Assembly: GCA_963771305.1 (NCBI GenBank)
Contig: CAVYTS010000021.1
Span: 171,135-235,134 of the forward strand
Length of the DNA stretch: 64,000 nt
Source of the DNA: CAJCIT01 sp963771305
Lineage (GTDB): Bacteria; Acidobacteriota; Terriglobia; Bryobacterales; Bryobacteraceae
Direction of reading: 5' to 3'
The position numbers were made by a program, and so were the translations under genes. Below the pieces are notes generated by a model that searched no databases, was not told the origin of the DNA, and worked only from the letters and a program-made list of their open reading frames with translations. Shown here piece by piece: positions 1 to 8,552 of this stretch (position 1 is its first letter; each line of letters starts with the position of its first letter).

Positions 1-263
1 CACTGGACGATAGCGATGGAGGCGATGTGCGGCGCCCCGCCTACGCCGATCAGGTGCAGCGTTAGGCCGTCGTTGACGTTCCTTCGCCGCTGAAGCACTT
101 CATTGCTGGTCCATTTGTGAATGGTGGGCGGTCATCCTCTTGCTCGTCACGATGCTACGATGAGAATTCTGTTAGCAGCCTAGACCCCGGCGCGTAGGCC
201 CCAGCCGCGGGTGATCACCTGGAAAACGAAGGAAACTTCCTTACCCAACGGCCTTATTTCTAT
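1..263. other. Upstream region, no gene recognised
   Basis: A 20-codon open tail in frame 3 ends with TAG at 63-65 and could be the last codons of a gene entering from the left, but it is too short to identify. The remaining ~200 bases before trpB hold no convincing coding frame. An AAGGAA sequence at 229-234 lies 30 bases before the trpB ATG, which is too far for a normal ribosome binding site. No attenuator or T-box pattern was recognised. Confidence 0.4.
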
Positions 264-1463
264 ATGACCTCGCACACCGTGCCTGATGATCTCGGTCACT
301 TTGGCCCTTACGGCGGACGCTACGTCCCCGAGGTCTTAATGTCGCCGCTGGAGGAACTGGAGCAGGCTTATTACGAGGCTCGGCGCGATCCGGCTTTTGA
401 GAAAGAACTGGCCGGGCTGCTGCACCATTATGCGGGACGGCCGACGCCGCTGTATTTTGCGAAGCGCCTCACGGAACAATTGGGCGGTGCCAGCATCTGG
501 CTGAAGCGCGAAGACCTGCTGCATACCGGCGCGCACAAGATCAACAACTGCCTGGGCCAAGTGCTTCTGGCCCGGCGCATGGGGAAGAAACGCATCGTCG
601 CCGAGACCGGCGCGGGACAACATGGCGTGGCGACGGCGACTGTGTGCGCGTTGTTCGGCATGGACTGCGTGGTCTACATGGGCGACGAGGACATGCGCCG
701 CCAGCAGCTGAACGTGTTTCGCATGCGGCTGCTGGGAGCACAGGTTGTGGGCGTCGCCAATGGCAGCGCCACGCTGAAGGACGCCATCAGCGAAGCCATG
801 CGCGACTGGGTGACGAACGTGGATTCGACACACTACCTGCTGGGCTCCGCGCTGGGGGCACATCCCTACCCGATGATGGTGCGCGACTTTCATAAAGTGA
901 TCGGCGAAGAAGTGCGCTGCCAGGCCATCGATCAGATTGGGTGTTTCCCCGACACGTTGATCGCGTGCGTGGGTGGCGGCAGCAACGCGATTGGACTGTT
1001 CTATCCGTTTGTGAACGAAACAAACGTGCGGATGATTGGGGTTGAGGCCGGGGGACGCGGCGGGGCCCTTGGTGAGCATGCGGCTCGTTTCAGCGGCGGC
1101 GCTCCGGGCGTGTTGCACGGTGCGTTCAGCTACCTACTGCAGGACGAGGAGGGGCAAGTCGGCCTGACGCATTCAATCTCCGCGGGGCTTGACTATGCAC
1201 TGATTGGGCCGGAGCATGCGTGGCTGCATGACCAGAAGCGGGCCGAGTACCTATCTGTGGACGATGCCGAGGCCCTGCGGGCAGCGCAACGGCTGGCGCG
1301 GACGGAGGGAATCATTCCGGCACTGGAATCCGCCCATGCCGTCGCGGAAGCCATCCGGCGCGCACCCTCCGAGCGCGGGCGAACCTACGTGGTGAACCTT
1401 TCCGGACGCGGCGATAAGGACACGGACATCTACCGCGAGAACCTGCCGGAGCTCGAAGGTTAA
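264..1463 (+). CDS. trpB: Tryptophan synthase beta subunit
   Basis: Condenses indole with L-serine to make L-tryptophan using pyridoxal phosphate. The 399-residue length is normal for TrpB1. The PLP lysine sits in the HTGAHKINN motif (K92), the catalytic glutamate in AETGAGQHG (E114), and the cofactor phosphate loop is GGGSN at 237-241. The TAA stop shares a base with the trpA ATG (TAATG), the usual arrangement for coupled production of the two subunits of the alpha2beta2 complex. No strong ribosome binding site precedes the ATG, but the N-terminus (GHFGPYGGRYVPE) matches the family from its start. Confidence 0.98.
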   Translation: MTSHTVPDDLGHFGPYGGRYVPEVLMSPLEELEQAYYEARRDPAFEKELAGLLHHYAGRPTPLYFAKRLTEQLGGASIWLKREDLLHTGAHKINNCLGQVLLARRMGKKRIVAETGAGQHGVATATVCALFGMDCVVYMGDEDMRRQQLNVFRMRLLGAQVVGVANGSATLKDAISEAMRDWVTNVDSTHYLLGSALGAHPYPMMVRDFHKVIGEEVRCQAIDQIGCFPDTLIACVGGGSNAIGLFYPFVNETNVRMIGVEAGGRGGALGEHAARFSGGAPGVLHGAFSYLLQDEEGQVGLTHSISAGLDYALIGPEHAWLHDQKRAEYLSVDDAEALRAAQRLARTEGIIPALESAHAVAEAIRRAPSERGRTYVVNLSGRGDKDTDIYRENLPELEG

Positions 1464-2329
1464 TGGCGGCACAAACACTCACTCGCATCGGACACCTGTT
1501 TGACCGGAGCCGGAAGAGCGGAAAGAAGGCGTTCATCGCCTACCTCACCGCCGGCGACCCGCAGCCCGATCAGACGACGTCGATGGTGCTGGCGTTGGAA
1601 CGGGGCGGCGCCGATCTCATTGAACTGGGTGTTCCCTTCTCCGATCCCATTGCCGACGGTCCTGTGATCCAGCGGGCGTCGGATCGCGCGCTGCGTGCGG
1701 GCATGAATCTGGGCAAACTGCTGGAGAGTGTGCGTGAGATACGGCGCGTGTCGCAGGTTCCGCTGCTGCTGTTCAGCTACATGAATCCTTTGTTGCGCTA
1801 CGGCTTTGAGAGGCTCGCGCGGGATGCCTCCGAGGCCGGAATCGACGGAGTATTGTTGACGGACCTAAGCGTGGAAGAAGCCGACGAACCGGTGCGGCGG
1901 CTGCGCGAGCAAGGCTTGGACACTGTGTTTCTGGTTGCGCCCACCAGCAGCGAGCGGCGGCTGAACCTGGTCTCGCGCCACTCGTCGGGCTTCATCTACC
2001 TGGTCTCGAGAACCGGCGTCACGGGTGAGCAGGCATCTGTGTCCGACGCCGTGGCGCCGCTGATTGCGCGAACGCGGCAACACACCGACCTTCCACTTGC
2101 CGTGGGGTTCGGAATCGGCACGCCGCGGCAGGTAGCCGAAGTGGCGCAACTAGCGGATGCTGTCGTAGTAGGAAGCGCTATCGTAAAGACCATAGAAAAG
2201 AACGCCGCATTGCCGGGCAGCACACCGCAAATATGGGCGACTGAAGTGGAGCGCTTCGTTCGGGAACTCTCTGCGCCGCTGCAGCGGGATGACGCGGCCA
2301 CCGGCGGCACGGCGAAGGGCCCGGCCTGA
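1463..2329 (+). CDS. trpA: Tryptophan synthase alpha subunit
   Basis: Cleaves indole-3-glycerol phosphate to indole and glyceraldehyde-3-phosphate and passes indole to TrpB. It is a TIM barrel with the catalytic pair in LIELGVPFSDPIADGP: E54 and D65 correspond to E. coli E49 and D60. The C-terminal phosphate-binding region (GFGIGTP and VVVGSAIV) is present. At 288 residues it is slightly longer than E. coli TrpA because of a Gly/Ala/Thr-rich tail. Its start overlaps the trpB stop by one base. The next gene begins 6 bases after its stop, so it lies inside an aromatic amino acid operon. Confidence 0.98.
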   Translation: MAAQTLTRIGHLFDRSRKSGKKAFIAYLTAGDPQPDQTTSMVLALERGGADLIELGVPFSDPIADGPVIQRASDRALRAGMNLGKLLESVREIRRVSQVPLLLFSYMNPLLRYGFERLARDASEAGIDGVLLTDLSVEEADEPVRRLREQGLDTVFLVAPTSSERRLNLVSRHSSGFIYLVSRTGVTGEQASVSDAVAPLIARTRQHTDLPLAVGFGIGTPRQVAEVAQLADAVVVGSAIVKTIEKNAALPGSTPQIWATEVERFVRELSAPLQRDDAATGGTAKGPA

Positions 2330-2335
2330 GAAGAA

Positions 2336-2650
2336 ATGCGCGCGTACACGCTGGAAGATCTCGCTCGCTGCCGTGAGCTCATTGATGAAGTGGACCGGCG
2401 TCTGCTCGATTTGCTCAACGAGCGTACGGCCGTGGTGGAAGAAATCGGGCGGATCAAACAGGTGCTGCATTTGGCGATTTACGAGCCGAAGCGCGAAGAC
2501 CAAGTTTTCCAGAATGTCTTGACACACAATCAGGGGCCGCTGCCGGCGGCTGCGGTGCAACGTATTTTTGAGCGCGTGATTGACGAGATGCGCACGGTGC
2601 AGAAGCTGAAGATGGTGCCGGAAGCGGAAGACCACGGCGCGGGTCGGTAG
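2336..2650 (+). CDS. aroQ: Chorismate mutase, AroQ type
   Basis: Converts chorismate to prephenate, the branch toward tyrosine and phenylalanine. This 104-residue all-helical stand-alone protein has the AroQ pattern: CRELIDEVDRRLLDLLNER supplies the first helix with its substrate-binding arginine, then EEIGRIK and YEPKRED supply the further basic and acidic active-site residues. It is not fused to a dehydratase or dehydrogenase. It sits 6 bases after trpA and before DAHP synthase and prephenate dehydrogenase. The cluster thus feeds the common aromatic pathway, the Tyr branch and the end of the Trp branch. A GAGAAG sequence directly before the ATG is the likely ribosome binding site. Confidence 0.93.
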   Translation: MRAYTLEDLARCRELIDEVDRRLLDLLNERTAVVEEIGRIKQVLHLAIYEPKREDQVFQNVLTHNQGPLPAAAVQRIFERVIDEMRTVQKLKMVPEAEDHGAGR

Positions 2651-2652
2651 GG

Positions 2653-2670
2653 GCCGGACCTGGGTCCGGC
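2653..2670. repeat. Perfect intergenic palindrome between aroQ and aroF
   Basis: GCCGGACC is followed by TG and then GGTCCGGC, a perfect 8-base inverted repeat in the 75-base gap between chorismate mutase and DAHP synthase. No T-run follows, so it is not a standard intrinsic terminator. It may be a small dispersed palindromic repeat or an RNA stability hairpin within the operon. Confidence 0.5.
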
Positions 2671-2725
2671 GCGGGCGAGGGTGCCCGGCCCACTCAGTTC
2701 CAGGCGTTAGGGAGGATTTCTAAAG

Positions 2726-3739
2726 ATGTTGGTTGTCATGCAGGAAGGCGCGCCTGAGTTGCAGATTCAGGGCGTGATCGACCGCCTCGTGGAAATGGGT
2801 TTCACGGTGCACCGCTCGACGGGCGTGTTGCACACCGTGTTGGGCGGCGTGGGGCCGGTGGAGCAGTTTGAGCCCGCTGATTTCGAGGTGATGGAGGGCG
2901 TCAAAGAAGCCCATCGCATTGTCTCGCCGTACAAGCTGGCGAGCAAGCATTTCAAGCCCGGTGGCACGATTATTCAAGTGGGCGCGGTCGAAATTGGCGG
3001 CCCACACGTCGTCACGATGGCCGGGCCGTGCAGCGTCGAGAACGAATACCAGATTGAGCGTGCGGCCGAAATCGCGGTAAAAGGCGGCGCACAAATGATT
3101 CGCGGCGGAGCGTTCAAACCGCGCAGTTCGCCTTACAGTTTTCAAGGAATGGGTGAAGAGGGCCTGAAGCTGATGCGCCGAGCGGCCGACAGGCATGGCC
3201 TGAAGGTGATTAGCGAGGTGATGGATCAAACCCAGATCCCGCTGCTGGTGGAATACTCCGACATCCTGCAGGTCGGAGCGCGCAACATGCAGAACTTCAA
3301 TCTGCTGCGCGAACTGGGCAAACTGCGCAAGCCGGTACTCGTGAAGCGCGGCATCGCCGCGACGATTGAGGAATTGCTGCTTTCCGCCGAATACGTGCTT
3401 TCGGGCGGCAACTACCAGGTGATCCTGTGCGAGCGCGGTATTCGTACCTTTGAGACCTATACGAGGAACACGATGGACATCTCGGCCATCCCGGTGCTGA
3501 AACGGCTGACGCATTTGCCGGTTGTGGCCGACCCATCGCACGGTACCGGCAAGCGGGACTTTGTGGTACCCATGGCGCGCGCCGCCGTAGCGGCCGGCGC
3601 CGATGGGTTGTTGGTAGAGGTCCATCACGACCCCGAGCATGCCATGAGCGACGGAGCACAGACCCTGCGGCCCGAGCAGTTCCAGGAAATGATGACGCAG
3701 GTGCGCTCCATCGCCCACGCCATCGGACGAACTGCCTGA
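2726..3739 (+). CDS. aroF: 3-deoxy-7-phosphoheptulonate (DAHP) synthase, type I beta
   Basis: Condenses phosphoenolpyruvate and erythrose-4-phosphate to DAHP, the first committed step of aromatic biosynthesis. Residues 1 to about 75 form a ferredoxin-like regulatory domain, as in Thermotoga DAHP synthase, which in that family allows feedback inhibition by Tyr/Phe. The barrel follows, with AGPCSVE at 99-105, RGGAFKPRSSPYSFQG, and the metal site residues in PVVADPSHGTG and VEVHHDPEHAMSDG. The 337-residue length fits. A GGGAGG ribosome binding site lies about 10 bases before the ATG. Its TGA overlaps a possible tyrA ATG. Confidence 0.96.
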   Translation: MLVVMQEGAPELQIQGVIDRLVEMGFTVHRSTGVLHTVLGGVGPVEQFEPADFEVMEGVKEAHRIVSPYKLASKHFKPGGTIIQVGAVEIGGPHVVTMAGPCSVENEYQIERAAEIAVKGGAQMIRGGAFKPRSSPYSFQGMGEEGLKLMRRAADRHGLKVISEVMDQTQIPLLVEYSDILQVGARNMQNFNLLRELGKLRKPVLVKRGIAATIEELLLSAEYVLSGGNYQVILCERGIRTFETYTRNTMDISAIPVLKRLTHLPVVADPSHGTGKRDFVVPMARAAVAAGADGLLVEVHHDPEHAMSDGAQTLRPEQFQEMMTQVRSIAHAIGRTA

Positions 3740-4620
3740 TGCCGTCGGGCCAAGGCAAGGAATCGGGCATGATCAACACGGTTGCCATTGTCGGCGTCGG
3801 GCTCATCGGCGGCTCGTTCGGACGCTCGCTGCGAAGAGTGGGCTTCAGTGGCGAGATCCTTGGGGTCAGTTCTCCAGGCGCGATCAGCGCGGGCCTGCGG
3901 GTGGGCGCCATCTCTACCTCCGGCACATTGGCTGAAGCGGCGGCGCGCGCCGACGTGCTCTACCTGGCGCAACCGGTTGACCGGATCCTGGTCACGATCG
4001 AGCAACTGGGTCCTTTGCTGCATGCACGCTCAGCCGGCGTGCTAGTGACCGATGCCGGCAGCACGAAGACTGCGATTGTCGCCAGCGCCAATGCGGTGCT
4101 TCCCCGAAATGCCTTCCTTGGAGGGCATCCATTGGCCGGCAAAGAGAAGAGCGGCGTAGAGGTTTCGGACGCAGACCTATTCGTGGGGAGGCCTTATGTG
4201 CTCACTCCTTCGCCCGGTTTCGACAGTCGGTTGGCTGATGAGTTCCGCGCATGGATCGAGCGCACCGGCGCCCGGCTGGTCGAGATGTCGCCGGAAGAGC
4301 ACGATACGGTTGTCGCCCTGACTTCACACCTGCCGCAACTGATCTCGACTTCGCTGGCCCTGACGTTGGCGGCACATCCGAATCCACACACCGCGCAGGT
4401 CCACGGATCCGGCTTGCTGGATATGACCCGGTTGGCGTTGAGTTCACCCGACCTCTGGCAGAGCATCATTGCGACCAATCAGACCGAGATTTTGCATGCT
4501 CTGGATGCGTTTTCCGACCGCCTTCAGACGGTACGAAAGGCGGTTTTGGCCGGTGAAATTAGTACTCCGTTTGTTGAGGCGCGTACACTTGGGCTCGAAC
4601 TGAGGCGGCTATCTCATTGA
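3739..4620 (+). CDS. tyrA: Prephenate dehydrogenase
   Basis: Oxidative decarboxylation of prephenate to 4-hydroxyphenylpyruvate with NAD(P), the tyrosine branch. An N-terminal Rossmann motif VGVGLIGGSFG is followed by LAQPVD, TDAGSTK and GGHPLAGKEKSGV, all typical of the family, then a C-terminal helical dimerisation domain. Two starts are possible: the ATG at 3739 overlapping the aroF stop (TGATG), or the ATG at 3769, which begins MINTVAIVG and has AAGG eight bases upstream. The second matches family N-termini better; the first fits the coupled operon. No ACT domain is seen. Confidence 0.92.
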   Translation: MPSGQGKESGMINTVAIVGVGLIGGSFGRSLRRVGFSGEILGVSSPGAISAGLRVGAISTSGTLAEAAARADVLYLAQPVDRILVTIEQLGPLLHARSAGVLVTDAGSTKTAIVASANAVLPRNAFLGGHPLAGKEKSGVEVSDADLFVGRPYVLTPSPGFDSRLADEFRAWIERTGARLVEMSPEEHDTVVALTSHLPQLISTSLALTLAAHPNPHTAQVHGSGLLDMTRLALSSPDLWQSIIATNQTEILHALDAFSDRLQTVRKAVLAGEISTPFVEARTLGLELRRLSH

Positions 4621-4688
4621 TTTTACTATAATAGGCTTCAATCGCAAACAATTGTCATTTTTCTCTATCAAAAAGTACTAGGACTGCA

Positions 4689-4694
4689 TATAAT
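4689..4694 (+). promoter_or_regulatory. Possible promoter -10 for the Crp/Fnr gene
   Basis: A consensus TATAAT lies 38 bases before the ATG of the regulator, in an unusually AT-rich 111-base gap. A second TATAAT is at 4627-4632. Neither has a good TTGACA at the usual spacing, so assignment is tentative. Confidence 0.3.
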
Positions 4695-4731
4695 CAGGTA
4701 GAAAATCGCCCGAAATAGAGGTTAAGTTTCG

Positions 4732-5415
4732 ATGAGTACCCTGATGCAAACGGTCCGGTCTGCCCTTCTGCTCTCGCCGGACGTCACAAGGCTGACATCC
4801 GTAAGAAGATTCAACTGCCTTTTCTCGCAAGGGCAGCCCGCGGAAGCCATGTTCATGATTGAAGAGGGCCTCGTCAAACAGACCAGGACCAACCACGGCG
4901 GAGACCGCATCATTCTGGCAATGTGTGGGCCAGGCGACATTGTGGGCGAGGAGTCATTGGGCGCTGCCGGCACCTACGCCGCCGACGCCGAAGTTTTGAC
5001 GCCCGCCACCCTGTACCGGATCCCGCGAGAAACGCTGAGCCGCATGGTTCATCAGGATGTGGAGTTTGCAGGCCTTCTGATCGACTTTCTCCTAAAGCGG
5101 CGGCAGATGCTGGCGGAGAAGGTGGAGTTGCTGTGCCTTCACGATGTGGAGTACCGAATCCTGTTTTACTTGGCGGAACTTTCCAATTTGGTGCGTCCGG
5201 CCACCGACTCAACGGGGTATCACGTGCCCATTACGCAGTCTGAGTTGGCCGATCTTATCGGGGCCACCCGCGAGACGACATCCACCACACTGAATCAGCT
5301 TGAGAAGCGCGGGTTGTTGAAGCTCTCGCGACGCCTGTTGACGATCCCCGCACCGAGCCTGCTGCGCAGTGCTACGGCGCAGATGCAAGGCGCCGCTACG
5401 GCAAAGGCTGGTTAG
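4732..5415 (+). CDS. Crp/Fnr family transcriptional regulator
   Basis: A 227-residue regulator with an N-terminal cyclic-nucleotide-binding beta-roll (about residues 20-120, with GDIVGEESL as the conserved roll segment), a long dimerisation helix, and a C-terminal Crp-type winged helix (ITQSELADLIGATRETTSTTLNQLEKRG). There is no N-terminal cysteine cluster like that of Fnr, so an iron-sulfur oxygen sensor is unlikely. The ligand is unknown. The gene is single, preceded by an AT-rich gap, and converges with the glycosyltransferase by a 4-base overlap at the stops. Nothing in the sequence ties it to the aromatic operon or the neighbours. Confidence 0.88.
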   Translation: MSTLMQTVRSALLLSPDVTRLTSVRRFNCLFSQGQPAEAMFMIEEGLVKQTRTNHGGDRIILAMCGPGDIVGEESLGAAGTYAADAEVLTPATLYRIPRETLSRMVHQDVEFAGLLIDFLLKRRQMLAEKVELLCLHDVEYRILFYLAELSNLVRPATDSTGYHVPITQSELADLIGATRETTSTTLNQLEKRGLLKLSRRLLTIPAPSLLRSATAQMQGAATAKAG

Positions 5416-6401
5416 GCTTCCGCTCCCCGGCGGACGGTAAGAACCTCAACCGCGCGATCGAGGACTCGTTGAAACAGTTCGGGCTCGCCACCACAGGCTT
5501 CGGCGTATTTGCGGCCCGCCTCTGCGACCCTTAGTCGAAGATCGTTATCGTCCCATGCGCGTCGGATCATATCCGCTAGAGCGACTGGGTCTTCCGGCGG
5601 CACCATTAATGCTTCGCTGGTAAGGACGTCGCTTGAACCCGGGCCGGAGCTGACAATGACGCATTTGCCCATGAGCATCGAGTTCAAATAGGTGCCGATG
5701 CCGGAGGGACAAATCCGCGCGCTGAGAATCGGCAGAACCACCAGCCGAGCCTTTTCCGTAATGCCAATCAGGGCCTCCGGACTCCCATCGTCGTCCAGCA
5801 GGTGAACATTTGGGGGTAATGCTTCTACCGGCCAGGTGAAGCGGCTGGAATGGGTGGCAAACCCCGCGAAATCAGGCTGGGGAATTGCGGCAGGAAGGTC
5901 GGCAAGCTTGCTCATGGAGGCAAAGAACGTGTCGTAATCGCGCTCCGACCGGCCAAAGCAGAGGATATACTCGCCATCGGGGTCAACCTTGTACTGGTAG
6001 CGGTAACGGATGTTGGCCTTGAATGGAAGGTAGGAGATGCGGTCCGCGGGAATACCGAAGTACTTCGTCAAGCCATCGAACGTCTTGAAGTGAACAGAGT
6101 AGTGATCAACCCGGGAAAGCAGGAACCGTTTGATGCCTGCCGTCAGGCGGGACTTCCAGTGTGTGGGCCGGCGAAGGACAACGTCGTTCACCACGATCGG
6201 GCGGCGAAAAAGCGGCAATAGGAAGTACAGAAGAACCAGCCTATAGGTAAGCGATACATCGCAATTCACCAAAACCAAATCACATTTCCGCGAGAGTCTT
6301 AGAAAATCCCAAGCGGACTTCAGGATAATCGCCTGACCGGTAACGCCGGAAGTGGTTTTCCACTGTTCCGGAAAGCGGTCGAAATTGGTCAGTATCAGCA
6401 T
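5412..6401 (-). CDS. Glycosyltransferase, GT-B fold, GT4-like
   Basis: A 329-residue protein with the order of a GT-B enzyme. The N-terminal half has little family signature. The C-terminal half carries a YILCFGRSERDYDTF strand, a PNVHLLDDD-type segment, and IGTYLNSMLMGKCVIVSSGPG followed by VPPEDPVALADMI, the region that binds the nucleotide sugar in GT4 enzymes. The acceptor and donor are unknown; a role in surface polysaccharide is inferred from the family. It is transcribed alone, ending convergently inside the last codons of the Crp/Fnr gene. The N-terminus is short, beginning directly with MLILTNFDRFP. Confidence 0.75.
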   Translation of the reverse strand: MLILTNFDRFPEQWKTTSGVTGQAIILKSAWDFLRLSRKCDLVLVNCDVSLTYRLVLLYFLLPLFRRPIVVNDVVLRRPTHWKSRLTAGIKRFLLSRVDHYSVHFKTFDGLTKYFGIPADRISYLPFKANIRYRYQYKVDPDGEYILCFGRSERDYDTFFASMSKLADLPAAIPQPDFAGFATHSSRFTWPVEALPPNVHLLDDDGSPEALIGITEKARLVVLPILSARICPSGIGTYLNSMLMGKCVIVSSGPGSSDVLTSEALMVPPEDPVALADMIRRAWDDNDLRLRVAEAGRKYAEACGGEPELFQRVLDRAVEVLTVRRGAEA

Positions 6402-6495
6402 CCGGCTGGCATTCGCTTCGTGAGTAGTGTAACAACCCGCGACAGTTTCTCGGCGTCAGAGAATGTTCCCCGTTCGCTAAGCTGAAGTCTTAGGA

Positions 6496-8406
6496 ATGCT
6501 CGACTCCCGTCCAGTTGAAACTCCGGGAATGTCCCTGCCCGACGTTCACGAAACCGTTGGCACGTCGCATCAGACCATCTGGCGTCGCCTGCTGGCCTTC
6601 GCGGGTCCGGCGTACCTGGTCAGCGTGGGCTATATGGATCCGGGCAACTGGGCCACCGATCTGGAAGGAGGCGCCCGGTTCGGCTACAAGTTGCTGTGGG
6701 TAGTTGTGGCCTCGAATCTGATGGCCATCCTTCTGCAGACGCTGAGCGCCCGTCTAGGGATTGTGACGCGGCGAGATCTTGCTCAGGCTTGCCGGAACGA
6801 GTACCCGCGGGTGATCTCGCAGATGCTCTGGATCCTGTGCGAGATTGCGATTGTGGCATGCGATCTGGCAGAAGTGCTGGGTGCGGCGATTGGCCTGAAC
6901 CTGCTGTTCAAGATTCCCGTTTTGTGGGGCGTGTTGATTACGGCGTTGGATACGCTGCTGGTGCTTTGGTTTACCCGGCTGGGAATCCGCGTGATTGAGG
7001 CGTTCGTGCTCAGCTTGATTGCCATCATCGCGGGTTGCTTCGCGATTGAGATTTTTTGGGCGAAGCCGGGCGTCATGGCAATCATGAACGGACTCGTCCC
7101 TCGCATAGACGGCAGCAGTTTATACATCGCAGTCGCCATTCTCGGCGCGACTGTCATGCCGCACAACCTGTATCTGCATTCGGCGCTGGTTCAGACCAGG
7201 CGCATCGGGCGATCGGAAGCTGAGAAAAAGAAAGCGTGCTGGTACAACTTCGTCGATTCCGCGATTGCGCTGAACGGCGCGCTGCTGGTGAATGCGATGA
7301 TCCTGATCCTCGCGGCCGCCGTGTTCTTCAAACACAACATCATCGTTACGCAGATTCAACAGGCACATCAGTTTCTGACGCCATTACTCGGCACAACCGC
7401 TGCCAGCATGCTATTTGGAGCGGCATTGATCTGCTCGGGGCAATCCTCCACGTTGACCGGCACGATGGCGGGCCAGATTGTTATGGAAGGATTTCTCCAA
7501 TTTCGCATTCAACCCTGGTTGCGGCGGCTTGTGACCCGATCGCTGGCCATCGTACCGGCAGCGCTCACCATTTTCTATTTCGGTGACAGCGGCAGTTTCA
7601 GGCTGCTCATCTTGAGCCAGGTCATCCTGAATATCCAACTCCCCTTCGCAGTAATTCCGTTGGTGCAGTTTACGAGTGACCGAAATCGCATGGGAGACTT
7701 CGCCAACCAGTTGTGGGTAAAGATCCTGGCGTGGGTATGCGCAGCGGTGATCCTGGTGCTGAACATCGGTCTCGCGTGGCAGCAGGCTGCCGACTTGATG
7801 GCCGGCGGAAGCATTTGGGGTGCGGTGCTCGCGATTGCGGTGGGCGGATCGTTGCTGGTGATGCTGGCGATGGTGATGTTTTGGCCGGCGCTGGGGCCCA
7901 TGATGCAGCGGAGAACGGTCGTGGCCGAGGAAGCGGTGGCCTTCCCCGTAGCGCCGCAACGGACTCTGCGCGTCGAACCTAAACAGTATCGCCTGATCCT
8001 GGTTCCGCTGGATCACTCAGAGGCAGATAATGAGGCGATCTCGAACGCCCTGTCGCTGGCTGCCCCGCATGAGGCACGCATAATCCTTTTCCACGTGGAG
8101 GAGGGTATTACAAGTCAATTGTTTGGCTCGCTCGCTTCGACGGCCGAAGTGACGGAGGGAATCGATTACCTGGAGCACGTCGCCGAAACACTGCGGGAAT
8201 CGGGCGTGGAGGTGGAGACACTAGTGCGGCACGGCAAGAACCCCGCGGAAGAGATTGCGAATGTCGCGAATGAGTTGAATCCGGACTTGGTCGTGTTGGC
8301 GGCCCACGGGCACCACGGACTCAAAGATCTGATCTTCGGAACTACCATAAACTCGGTTCGGCACCGGACCAAGGTTCCGTTGCTAATCGTGCGCAAGGGC
8401 GGATGA
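6496..8406 (+). CDS. mntH: Nramp divalent metal transporter fused to a UspA domain
   Basis: Residues 1 to about 475 are an Nramp (SLC11/MntH) proton-coupled Mn2+/Fe2+ importer with many membrane segments, the TM1 metal motif DPGN at 48-51 and the TM6 motif MPHNLYLHS. Residues from about 495 to 632 are a universal stress protein domain: a strand LILVPLD, the strand VVLAAHG and a GxxG loop followed by GTT that in the family binds ATP. A plain MntH is about 410-440 residues, so the 636-residue length reflects a real fusion in one uninterrupted frame. The cytoplasmic USP domain may sense nucleotide or stress; that is inference. Confidence 0.93.
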   Translation: MLDSRPVETPGMSLPDVHETVGTSHQTIWRRLLAFAGPAYLVSVGYMDPGNWATDLEGGARFGYKLLWVVVASNLMAILLQTLSARLGIVTRRDLAQACRNEYPRVISQMLWILCEIAIVACDLAEVLGAAIGLNLLFKIPVLWGVLITALDTLLVLWFTRLGIRVIEAFVLSLIAIIAGCFAIEIFWAKPGVMAIMNGLVPRIDGSSLYIAVAILGATVMPHNLYLHSALVQTRRIGRSEAEKKKACWYNFVDSAIALNGALLVNAMILILAAAVFFKHNIIVTQIQQAHQFLTPLLGTTAASMLFGAALICSGQSSTLTGTMAGQIVMEGFLQFRIQPWLRRLVTRSLAIVPAALTIFYFGDSGSFRLLILSQVILNIQLPFAVIPLVQFTSDRNRMGDFANQLWVKILAWVCAAVILVLNIGLAWQQAADLMAGGSIWGAVLAIAVGGSLLVMLAMVMFWPALGPMMQRRTVVAEEAVAFPVAPQRTLRVEPKQYRLILVPLDHSEADNEAISNALSLAAPHEARIILFHVEEGITSQLFGSLASTAEVTEGIDYLEHVAETLRESGVEVETLVRHGKNPAEEIANVANELNPDLVVLAAHGHHGLKDLIFGTTINSVRHRTKVPLLIVRKGG

Positions 8407-8435
8407 ATACCCAATGGCCTCCGACCGCCCGAAAT

Positions 8436-8457
8436 ATTGGCCGCGGATGAACGCAGG
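8436..8457 (-). repeat. Dispersed repeat family A, partial copy
   Basis: Read on the minus strand this matches the GCGTTCATCCGCGGCCAAT part of copies near 52772 and 53784. It lies between the Nramp gene and hldD. Confidence 0.5.
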
Positions 8458-8552
8458 TCTTTTGGACCGTCGCGATGCCGAAGCGTGGTCCACTCCGGAA
8501 GCGCTCCCTCACTGTCGCGCCTCAGAAAGGCTTGTTCGTTCGTCCACTTGAT

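Noticed and set aside
2653..2670. Palindrome as a transcription terminator in the aromatic operon
   Set aside because: No T-run follows, and genes continue in the same direction.
2720..3718. 332-codon minus-strand frame
   Set aside because: Antisense to DAHP synthase; His/Arg/Gln-rich content with no family character.
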